Source: Tetmemena sp. SeJ-2015 (lineage: Eukaryota; Ciliophora; Spirotrichea; Sporadotrichida; Oxytrichidae). Taken from it: DNA of 64,000 bases. The stretch spans positions 1 to 64,000 of the forward strand of contig JAJKFJ010021539.1 in assembly GCA_027382625.1 (NCBI GenBank), read 5' to 3'. The position numbers and the translations under genes are program-made. Each line of letters starts with the position of its first letter. Positions within the stretch are counted from its first letter, which is position 1. Positions 11,818 through 23,200 of the stretch are shown piece after piece. The notes under the pieces are model-generated. The model was not told the origin of the DNA. It saw only the letters and a list, made by a program, of their open reading frames with translations, and did not search any database.

Positions 11818-14800
11818 ATGGATTCAGAAACAAAAATCTTACAATTTCCGTCTCTTAAAGTTATTTTTAGTTCGAGTAACAACTGCAAAGGAGAGAAATG
11901 CAATTAAAAAAGACTAAAGTTTCCATATTCTTGGGAAATATCAATACGTAGAAATAATTGGTTACGCCTTTTACTTGAACTAAGTGCAAATCTTGCACAA
12001 AAGACTCTCTTAAAAGCTTAGCCATTACTTTGCATAGGAGGAAGGAGTGGCTCTCCTCAACAATTTTTTAAAGCAGTAGGAATTATGGATTAGGATTGAT
12101 TTAACCAACTTTGCAGACGAAAATATTCAATAGTAAGCATTAGATAACTATAATTTTAAATTTTATTCAGGGGGACTCATGGACTTCAGACTTAGATTTC
12201 CAGCAACTTTTGGTCACAACAGTTTTAAGAATTCAGACCACACAGAGAGATAGAATAAAATTATTCTAGAGTTTTTAATTTATTATATTCTTCTAAAAAT
12301 GCTGATTGACATGAAGATATGTTTTTTTTATTTTAGAATATTTTTGGGTGGATAAGAAATTATCATTTTATTCAAATCAAACTTTATAAAATCATACTCT
12401 TCTGCCTCATGCTTCTTCTTAAACCATATTTTTTAATAAATAAATATAATTATGAAATTATCTCTCAAGAATAAGCCTTTTGTATTATTCTTTGCTCTGT
12501 AAAGTAAAATGTTTATAAAAGAGATTTTGAATTCTATTTTCAAGTAAATTCAAACTGTCACGTATTCTTTAAAACTTATGTGCTTTTAATTTAGCATTTG
12601 CTTTCTTAAATTTTCATTTAGATAATGGAAGTTAAAACAACTTTTATTGGATATAATAGCTTTAAATTTCCTGAGACAATTAAAATTTATTTTGACTTTT
12701 TTATTGTTTTATATGATAGAGTTCTAATAGTCTCCTTGATTACAATGTAGATTTTGACTTAAAATAATTGACAAAAAACAGCTAGAGTATTTCCAAAAAC
12801 CGTTTTAAAAAAAGTATTGTTTCATATACTAGCCCTCACGATTTAACATTGTGCAGTGTAATGACTATCAGCTAAACATGGGTTTTTTTTAAAATAAATT
12901 GTATTTATTTATTTACAATTGATTTAAGAACCAATGTAGTTATTTCCTAATTGGGGCTTCATCCAAAGCTGGATTAGGAGTTGAGGATATTTCAGAAATT
13001 AATACAGTTTTATAAGCCCAAAGAGCTTTACATTGCCAGAATTATATTTTTATTTTAAAACGCTAGTACTACAAAGCATGGCTTTCTTCTCTTAATGCAG
13101 GATACCAATTTTATAAGTTCTTATAAATTAAGATTACTTTAAATTAATTAGTAAACGAGAGTTAACCAAAAGTTCTTTAACACTTACTAATCAGTACTCC
13201 CTCAATAGACAAATATTCTTCCAAACAAATTAAAATTCATTCTAAAAAAGAAGGAATTTTAAAATAATTATTGACTTCATTATGCAAGTTTCGATTTACA
13301 CTACAACTTTTTTACCAAATTTATTATACACATAGAGGTTAATACAATTTATCAATAAATTTCTTGAAATTTAGTGAGGAAAATAATTAAAAATTTTATA
13401 AAAATTACTCCTTTTTAAATATATTGCTACTATAATTAAGCAGGAAAAAAGCGAAATTATTTATTTTTAGCAAAATAAGAATCTCTTCAATATAGATCAT
13501 AAAGTCTCTTTCTTATCTTTAACTAAAATTGTGCTTTATTTTCTCTAGGTTTGAATAAAATGTGTTGGAGAATTTAAAGTATCTAGAAAATTACCAAATT
13601 CTAGTGGATGGTAAACGAGAGAGCATTACTTTAACTTATTATTAAATTATTGTAGCATTAATGAGACAATCCGATAATTTAAATGTATAGAAAACTCTCT
13701 TCCAATGGTAAAACATCTGATTCTAACTTTTCATTTCACCAAAGATAAAGAAAACGAAGAAATTGTGCACTTTATTATTCCAATATAAGATAACAAATTA
13801 TCCATTATTTAAAACTAAAATTATTCTTTCAATAGTTTATGTCAGAGCATTTCTAAATAAATATTGAGCAATTATATTTCTAAACTTCCTTCTCTAGAAA
13901 AGATTGCATTTAAAAGTCGAAGTGTCCTAACCCAAAGCTAAAAGTTATAAGTTTCACAAGCTATTTTAATACTTCTCCAAGAAAAGCCAAATATCTAACA
14001 CCTCATATTGCACAAAAACAGCTTTAGTCTGTAATAATTTTATCATTTATTTTTTAAAGCTTAATTCGGATTTAATTTAATTCTAAAAATGTAAAAATAT
14101 TGCATCAATAAATAATATAGATTTAAATAAATTATTTAAATTTTACAAAGTATGAGCAAAAATAAATCTTAAAGTCTGATAGATTAAAGCATATTTGAAT
14201 AAGAATTCTCTAAACTTCCCTTAAAATCAATATCGTATGATAAATTTGTCCTAAAAAGCATTTTAAATAATTTTAATGAATATATTTTTAAGATTTGGAA
14301 TATTGATATTTCTACTAAAACAAATAAGTGTGATTTAATTAATTTTCTGAACTTTCTTACGTTTTGAACCTTAAAATTTTTAATTTTGCTTAATTTTTTG
14401 GCAATTTTATTAGTTTTGAGTTATCGGTTAAGTAAAAAGAATTCTAAGAATATATTTGAATTGAAATTACTAAACAGAAGCAATTATTTTGGTTGCATTA
14501 AAATATGTGGCTTTTAATCGTAAATTTTTATTTTTTAATAAATATTTATTGTAATTAATATCAGTATTCATAGAAACAAATGAAGAATTGTAGGCTTTTG
14601 GAAATTTCTTAGTTAAGCAGAGATCTCTCGAAAGAGTAGAAACAGTTATTAGTATATAAAGACCTCAACTGGTGTTAAAGGGAACTATTAAAAAAAGCGT
14701 CAATTCTATTAAACTTTCTGGAGGCAAGTAGAAATATTCATACACATTTAAAAATTAATCCCTGTTAATGCTTAATTGCTAATTAAGAAGTAATTAATTT

Positions 14801-16858
14801 AGATAAGATTCAAAGTACAAAGAGAATTATATTCTAAAGATTAATAATTTACATAAAATTCCCATTTATTAGTTTCGAACAAGAACTATTTATTATGTTT
14901 TTATGGTTAAAGTTAGTACTTCAATGAATTGATATGTTAAAGCAGTAATTTGTTAATAAGATTTATAAGTATTACAAATCTAATTAATGGGAAGAAAACT
15001 TGTTAACATGAACTAAATATCTCAAAATCATGGTATGAATTAATCTCTTTTTTATAAGTTTATTTGGATTAATGATTAATTTCTAAATTATATTTTAAGC
15101 TTAATTTGTTTAAAATATCCAAGCACTTCTCATAAAATAAGTTATGCAAGACTGCTTAGATTTTTAGCTTACAAAAACAAAAGTTTGAGATATCTAGAGC
15201 TAGATAATCTCTTAATCTCAAACGCCACTGTTGAAATTTTGAACTCAGCTAGAATATTTTTAAGTTAAGAATCTAGCACTTGAAGTTAGCAAACTGCCAA
15301 GATTAAAAAATTATTTTTTTCTTTGAAGATCAAAGGAAGTTATTAAAAATGAACTTTATTAAGAAGGAATAGATGGAGGGGTATACACAAAGGATTATGA
15401 GAGAGATCACTTCCTTCCAAGTTATCAATGATAAAAAGGATATAAAAAGAGAAGTGAAGGTTGATTTACTTCCACAGTTGTAAATACTCAAGATCAATTT
15501 ATAAATTTTACTTTTGTGAAAAAATATAAATTTATTTGGGGGAAAAATACCGTTCACAAAAAATGATAAATTTTCTTTAAAATAAAGAAAATTAAATCAA
15601 CCAGGGAAAGGAAATTTACATGAGTTAGGAATCAGCACACATTTTATTATTTATACAATTAGAATGTAACTACGCAAAAATTTAGGAATAACTACTCTTT
15701 GCTTTTAAAACAGCTTATAAGAATCTTCAGCACTAAAAATCTTTATAGGGGGTATATTCAATTAAAAAATTATAGCCTTTTAATTAGAATTGTTGAAAAT
15801 AAGTATGGAAATCTAAATCATTTAAATAGATACACATTTAATCCTCCTTTTAAAAATGAGAATTTCTAGTTCATGAAGTAATTAAATAATAAATATACAA
15901 TGAATTTTCTCAAAAATATAAAGCTAAAATTAGATTAGATTTAAGGGGATTTTTTTATTAAAAAATTCTGAAAAAATTTTCCCCTTCATTAATCTTGAGA
16001 TTGTGTAGTTTATAATTGGATATATTATCTTGAAAATATTATTGGTAGTTGAACACTCATTATCATAGGGAAGTTCCAGAGTACACTCATTTTACAACTT
16101 GGAAAATACTTGAAACTATCGCTCAAGCAATTGAGACAGTTTCCTCTACTAAAGTGCGCCATCTTCATCTACTGCATAAGGAACAGAGGTAGAATATTTA
16201 TATTTGCTCCCACTTTTGTTTTAACTATGAATGTCCCTTATAGTTCTTTTATGAAAAACTCTCAATATGAAAAAGAGTTTATGTACAATTACAGGCAAGC
16301 AGAGAATAATCTTAAATATATAGAAGTAATTATTTATCTACTATATTTATCTTCCCATCTAAGAGTTTTCCTAATAATTGCTCGACAAGAGGATTTTTGG
16401 GAGAGGAGTTGTAATTTTTTTAATATTTTGAGAAAATAAAATCATTTAATTAATAATCTTAAAAATTATCTTGTTTGATGCTTAACTTTTTTTAATTAGA
16501 AAATTGAAAAAATAAACTTATTTCATTAATCTAGAAATTATACTTTATAAACTCTCCGCACTTCATTTTTATAAAGAAGCGGAATTAATATTTATTTTGC
16601 AAATTTAAAATTTGGTTTGTAGGAAATAAAATTCTCCCTCCAGGATTTTAGATGTCCTAAATAGAATTATTATTTATGAGAATTGATCGCGCTCTTTAAT
16701 AAAAGAATCAGGAGCTCTATCTTTACACAATGCTCAACAATTATATGGATAAAAATGAGGGAAAATCTCTCGCAAATTTAGAGTACATTAAACTCAAAAG
16801 TCTTTCAGTTATTCAAATTAAGCGTGAATTTAGCTCTATCAAAATTAAAAACTTGTGA
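11818..16858 (+). CDS. Gene B: LRR-like family protein, least interrupted copy
   Basis: It starts MDSETKILQFPSLK at 11818. After removing 11859-11868 the frame runs without TGA to 12739 (about 304 codons) through LGKYQYVEI and KRLSQKL. The QPKRVRL-type block lies at 12957-13274. An LRR-like frame at 13555-14228 joins 14557-14932 after removal of 328 bp. LLRFLAYKNKSLRYLEL and HLKLANC lie in 15140-15519 and TTWKILE in 16046-16193. NVPYSSF follows from 16231 to TGA 16476-16478. The C-terminal RIDRALQQKN...SLANLEYIKL block ends at TGA 16856-16858. It lacks the small interruptions that C-G carry at the HFTTWK and DSPL sites, which makes it the reference for them. Membrane segments and signal peptides are not evident. 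Confidence 0.75.
11859..11868. other. IES-like segment, gene B, N-terminal site (10 bp, repeat AGTT)
   Basis: AGTT occurs at 11859-11862 and 11869-11872. Removing 10 bp gives PSLKVRVTTAK. The same site in A, C, D and E carries 11 bp with different repeats. Confidence 0.7.
12957..13274 (+). CDS. Gene B second module
   Basis: The frame is open for 105 codons to TGA. It includes LDQELRIFQKLIQFYKPKEL and YIARIIF, aligning with DRTEEMFDFFNELLEQYQ, PQRVRLAQIILN in gene G. Its function is unknown. The join to the 11869-12739 frame is not resolved. Confidence 0.6.
13555..14932 (+). CDS. Gene B central LRR-like frame (13555-14228 + 14557-14932)
   Basis: The first segment contains LPMVKHLILTFHFTK, YISKLPSLEKIAFKSR, AILILLQEKPNIQHLILHKN and FEQEFSKLPLKSIS. 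After deletion of the 328-bp segment the frame continues VFIETNEELQAFGNF, LVKQRSLERVETVIS and ends at TGA 14930-14932. These blocks are separate short pieces in other copies, so this frame fixes their order. Leucine spacing is LRR-like. Confidence 0.75.
14229..14556. other. IES-like segment, gene B (328 bp, repeat AATATC)
   Basis: AATATC occurs at 14229-14234 and 14557-14562. Deleting one copy plus the interval gives LKSISVFIETNEELQAFG, matching LKSISVRISLSKELQAFA in gene D, where this site is uninterrupted. The interval is AT-rich and has TGA stops. Confidence 0.8.
15251..15267. other. IES-like segment, gene B, TR|LLHLKL site (17 bp, repeat AGAAT)
   Basis: AGAAT occurs at 15251-15255 and 15268-15272. 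Removal restores ILNSARIQHLKLANC with the same length as the restored joints in C, D, E and G. The resulting frame runs on to TGA at 15517-15519. Confidence 0.75.
16194..16230. other. IES-like segment, gene B, NVPY site (37 bp, repeat AAT)
   Basis: AAT occurs at 16194-16196 and 16231-16233. Removal gives HKEQRQNVPYSSFMKN, matching QKEIRVNVPYNATQR. The two flanking frames differ, so read-through cannot join them. Confidence 0.7.
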
Positions 16859-17203
16859 ACGTTGCTTAACTTTATTATAAATTAAATCAAATCTTTATTT
16901 TATCATCTCGTAACTATTCCGCACTAAAAATTCCCTTTTTTTATATTGAATTCATTTAAGAAAAGGAAACATAAAAATTCAGTTTTAAATTATGATAAAA
17001 TAATATATAAAGGAAAATAAATAAAAGGTAGAATTGCCAAAAAATAAAAAATGGTATTTTTAAATATCCTGGCAAATTAATTTAAAATCAAATTGAAATC
17101 TATTGAGTTTTAGTTTAAATCATCTTTTAAAATTTTAAAAGCTAATGCTCATTAATTAACAACAATTAGTAGATATCTTAATATACATAGTTAAAATTAC
17201 AAG

Positions 17204-20200
17204 ATGGAATCTTTAGAGCCTCAAAAGTATATCTAGTTTCCGACTATCAAAGTTAATTTTAAGTTAGAGTAACTGAATCTTAGATTGGAACCTAATCTTC
17301 TTAAGAAGCAAAGCAAGTACTAGGAAAATTTCAATATGTGAATATTATGAGCTTTGCCTTCTCCCTCGACTAAGCACAGCGCTTGCAGAAGAGACTCTCA
17401 AAGAAGCTTGGTCTCTATTTTGCGACTCAAGATGGGCAATCACTTCTAATTCAAAATGTTGTGAGGGATCTACTCCAAGTTAGAATTAATTTAACCAACA
17501 TCGATGACATAGACTTGCAGTTGTACACTTTGGAACAGTTTAATTATTTTAAAGAGAAGGCTTTATCAAATTTCATAATTAGATTACCATGCTTGATGAG
17601 CAAGAATAGAATGGATTAAATTAAATTCCTAAATTAATTTATTTGATGATAAAATTTATTGAGTTTAGGGCTTATCGCACTTCATATTTACACTGGACTT
17701 TAAACCAGAATAACTCAAATAAAATTCTTCTTATCTTGAAAGTGAATTCTTTATTTATTTTCCCTTTTGTATTAAATTAGAATAAGAGAGCTGAAATTCT
17801 TTTGCATAGTTTTAGTTTAGCATTACACTTGTAATGACATAGAGTGTTTAATTGGAGGAAGAAGCTTTTAAGCAGTTTGAGGGAAAGATAACTTTTTTTC
17901 TTTTTAAGTTGGATCTCACTTGATTAGAGAAGGATTTTAATTATCACTAATTATGTTGTTAAAAAATAAGCTTCTTATATTTTAAAGTAGGAGAATGGTA
18001 TACTTTAAGAAGATGAAAACATTTGATAAGGGATAGTTGGTATAGTATTTGCATTCATACTTTTCTTCATATTTTCCTCCCCCTTTATAGACTTCAATTG
18101 ACATTTTTATTGAGTTTAATAAACCTTAAATGAGTGATTGAGAGAAATATTTTTGTTCTAGTCACTCAAATAAATGTGAGCTGGCTTTGCAAAATGATGA
18201 CAAATAGTTTCTGCCTTACTCACTCAATCTAAAATTAAATGCAAACGTTTTTACACATTACAATTTTGAGAAATTCTAGATTTTATGCTTTTGTTTAAAT
18301 ACTGAATACGGAAATAACTTTGATGATCCGAATAATTTTGATGAAATTTTTAGATCCCTTAATATCTCAATTCTCTTTCATTCCTTCATTTTAATTATAA
18401 ATTAAAAATCCCTTACAGTTTTCTGTTAATTTAAAGTCCTTTCAATGATCCCTTCTTCTCATGAGGAAAATAATATCATAAAACGTGAGCGCAATTTTTT
18501 GTAGATCCGTGTGTGCAATTTTTCCTTCCCTGAAGTGTTATTCCTTAATTTTATATAAAAATAAATCCATATTTTCCCTTATAGCTCTTATTACCTCAAC
18601 TTGGAACAGGAAAACTATCATGATAATTTTATTTATCCCAAGAATATATTAATATTATGATGCCAGCTTTATCAATTTTACCAACAAAGGAATTATTGAT
18701 GATGTAATAGAGAGGGTCACTGATTTCTTTATTGAACTAATGTTTTAATACAAGCCTAAGAGAGTCTCTTAGATTAAATTATTTTAAACGGGAATGTTGC
18801 CTCCCATTCTTTTCCTTTAATAAATGAATGTGCCAATTTAATTTTTTAAAAAATAAAATAATTAAAGTAAATAAATTGATTTCTTATTATTTGTAAATTT
18901 TAATTAAAGTAATTTGATTTATTAGTTGAATGGTTGTGAGATCAACATAATTCATCACGAGTGACAAGCTATTCTTTCCTAACAATCTTGATCCATTATT
19001 CTACCCTCCTTATTAAATTAATTATAATTTAAAATATCAGTTTGAATTTCTTTTTTTTGAAAAAGTAATGTAAATTAAACTTTAATAGTGTAGCTTAATA
19101 TCATGCTATAAATATTCTAAAATTTAAAATTATCCTAAGGACATGAAGATTGAAGAAAAAGCTAGTATTATAAAGGAGTTATAATATTCTTTAGCAGGCT
19201 CCAGACTATCAAATTAATTTTTCATATAAATAGATAAAATATCAGAAATTCAAAAGGTTGCTTTGGAAAAATTAAGTCTTTTAGAAACTTTTAATTTGCA
19301 TAATGTCAGTTTTGGTCCAGAGTAAAAATAATAAATTTCTTAGGAGTGTATGAGCTAAAAACTCTTCAAAATTATAAGAAAGTGAGAACAAGTTGCATAT
19401 AATTAATTTTTTATTAATATTATTTGTTCAGCCCTGATTTTTCTTTAATTAGGTAGCCAGCTTTTACTGTAAGTTGCCACTGTTTTAGTACTTTTACTAA
19501 CTTTTAGAGAGGTAACTTAAATCCATCAAATAAAATCTGGTGAGAGAGCGGTCCCTATAATTGTGGGATTTTATAAATCAGCAAAATTATCCCTTTTTGA
19601 AATTTATATAACAATACTCGGTCAAGAAGGAGCCCTTACAGCTCAAAATTTTAGTACAGATAAAAAGAGGATCGTCCTCATTCGCCCAAGCTTTAAGGAA
19701 ACAAACTTAAAAGTTTTTAAAAATCGATCTGAACTTGTAATACTTATAATCATGGGGTTTCAAAGCGAAATTATTCAAAAAATAACTACTGATCCATCCT
19801 ATCTCAGTTTCATTTTGACTCTAAGGTATGGATGTAGTCCCCTTATTCAGTAGTAATAGCCAGTTCTCAACATCAACTCCATCGCAAAAATGTTGAGAGT
19901 GCCCCACTATACTCTCGCATTTGAAAGTTTTGCAGATGAGAAAGTTGGGAGTTGCAGCTTTTCCCTCATCGCACTTCCAAGTTTCGGGCACATCAATTAT
20001 TGTTTGATCCTCAAACTCTTCGCCACTAAGCGCACTTCAGTTTGGAGTAGCGCGCGAAGATCTTCCGTAGATAGTTTCCTTATTTCAAGATCTTTCCTTA
20101 GACTGTAGCAAAATTTTTAAGATAGACAAGGCATAATAACCTTTGAAAAATAGTGAACAAAATAAGAGGATATGAGACATTAACTTTCTTGATGATTTTA

Positions 20201-23200
20201 GATAACCAGTTTCAGGAATAAATTAAAGCTTAATTAATAAGTATTCTTTCTAATAATTTATTGGAAAATTAATTTGGAGCAATTTAACTTATATGAATTT
20301 GGTAAAAGCTGAAGTTCTCAAATTTAAGTATTATTGTACTATTTGATTCATCATTAAATTTTAAGAGATTTATATCCTTGCAACTTCTGTATGGGAAGTT
20401 ATTATTTCACAGCCATAAGCCAAATAATTTAAAGAATAAATAAACGAATTACGCAAATAATATATCCTTTCCGATTGACTTCAAATTGGAATAAGTTTCA
20501 TATTTAAATTTGCTTGGATCGAGAAGAAGATAATTATTCCTGCTATTTAAATAAATTAATATGCCAAAAGAAGACGACAGCAACAAGTTTATTATTTTGC
20601 CAAAGCTCTTCTATCTTTATTTGATTCTAATCTATAATTTAAAATTTAATAATGAACAATTTAATTAACAAGGAATCTTTAAATATTGTTTTTGTGTTTT
20701 GAGCCCCAAAGAATTAATTTCTTCTTTTACAAAGATCTCACATTGCCTTATAAATGTGAAAGAATTTCGTTTAGATTATTCTTTTTTCGATATGGATTAA
20801 TCTCAAGTCTTGTATCTGTTTGTTATAAACAAATATTTCAATTTTGAAATTTGTAATTTAATCCAATTTTTTAGAATACAGCCTGCTAAAGTATTTTTTA
20901 AATTTCTAATAATTTTAAGTATTTAATTTTAAATTTATCAAATTTTAAATAATAAAAATTGAAATATGGGGGATAGGATTCTATAATTCAAGTTTTATTA
21001 AATTAAATCAATATTTAAAATATGCAATCTATTTGACTAACAATGTAATTAACATATTAATTGATTAAATAAATATGTTATGGATTGGCATATTATTAAA
21101 GCTGTATTAATTAAAAATAAATTCCCTTTGCCAATAACGATAATAAATATACTTTAGATGATTGATCATTTATTGCTCATCGTCATTAAGTTTTAACTTT
21201 CTTTGTTTATTAGAATTTAATACTTTATGAAATCAATCAAAATATCTCAAAATAAGTCGAAGCTTTATCTAAATAAGAGAAGAAAAAGGATTAAGAAAAT
21301 TCATAAATGAGGTTAATGAAATTCTAAAAAAAAAAGCTAAGAGGAAATTTTAAGGTGTAAAGATATTATCACAGCTCCAAAATTCATACCAAGCACTTTC
21401 ATTTTGAAATCTATGGATTACCTTTTTCAAACAAGCTTTAGATTAGATCCATAAGGGTCGGGCAAAGAGAGCCCAAAAAAAACCCATTATTTAAACAAAA
21501 GGGGTTTAAAATTATAAACAATTTGATACTATAGAGTCTTAAGAAAATTTCTTTTTTTTTAATGTTGAGTAATAATTAAAAGATAACTTTAAAATCATCT
21601 CGCTATTTCACTATAACATTCTTTCTTTTTAAAAAATAAAAAATTTTAAACTCATCAATAATGCTATCCTATTTTATTAAATCTAAAATCTATATTAATC
21701 TACAGTTCATTCTGCTTTAATTCACTTAATTAATAACTTACTTCTATAAAACAAAATTTAATAAGTATTTCGAATCTTCCATCTTTGGAGAAATTTATCC
21801 TTGCTTAAACGAGAGAATTTAGAGCAAAAGAAAGGGTTTAAAATTTCCAAGCTATTCTTACTTTGCTTTAGGTTAGGCCAAAAATCTAACATTTTGAATT
21901 TCATAATTTTGGTTTATCATAAATAACTTTGAAAAGAATTAAAAAGATTTACAAAAAGATAATTATTATTCAGAGAATTTAAGAACAATAAATTAATATT
22001 CTTTCTTTTAAATAATATTGAAGTAGTTTATTCAACGAAATGAATGCATCAAAAAATTTCATTGCTTATGCTATAATTAAAAATTTATATTTTTTATTTG
22101 ATATATTAATTTGTTTTGGTTTGATTGATTTGAAAATGTTCGAAGATGGGTTTTCATAACTTTCCTTGAAATCAATTTCTGTAAAAATAATATATTAAGA
22201 TGAATTATAAGCTTTTGCAAATTACTTGCTGAAATAAAGTTCTCTTGAGAGAGTGGAAGTGTTTTTCAATGTCTACAAACCTCAATTTAAATATGTTGGC
22301 TGCATGAAACGAAAAGTGAGGGAAATTGTATTCTCTACAAAAATCTATCATTAAATTTATAGATAATTAAATATATCACTATATTTATTAAATCTAAAAG
22401 AAGGAGGGAAGCTATGTATATTTACTAAAGCTTCTTGCCAAAAATAACAACAACCTCAGATACCTAGAACTCAACAATATCGCTATTTCAAATAGAGTAG
22501 GTCAGAGTTTTGAATACCACGAGATCATTATATATATATATTTTTAGACTTCTTCATCTAAAGTTGAATAGCTGCCTTGACGAAAGGAAGCTGTTTAAAA
22601 TGAGTTACTGCAAAAAGGAACAGCGAGAGTGCATGAAATAAAGAGTAATTAGAGAAGTAGAGACACTACAAATTAATAATAGCAAAACTAAAGATACAGT
22701 TACAATAAATTACATGAATGACTTGAGATTTCTCAAATTCAATAAGCTCAAATCTAATTTTTTAAATAGATCTAAAATTATAAATTTAATTTTTTAAGAG
22801 GAAAAAACTATAATAATTGGGGACCATAAGTCAACCGGAACCATTTTCAATTTAAAACTTAATAAAAAATAGCAAAAATGATTAAATATGCTTCAATGCA
22901 AAAAAAAGAAAGTGAATTTAAAGTTCATTTTTTACTTAATTAAAAAATCTGGTTTCATAATTTTTGGAATTGATAAATTTTTTATTTGTTAAGCAAAATT
23001 TTTAATTATTGAATTCTAATTTCCCTCTTTTCAGTAAGTCTTTACACACAAACCCCTTCAAGAAACTTTCAGTAAAATAAAATTCTAAAAGTTGACAGTA
23101 TAAATTGAGCTGTACATTTATAATACTCAAACGGCTATTCTTGAGTTTATATAAAGTACTTGTGAGTTTATCCAAATAAATTGTTGCAGCTTCTCAAAAT

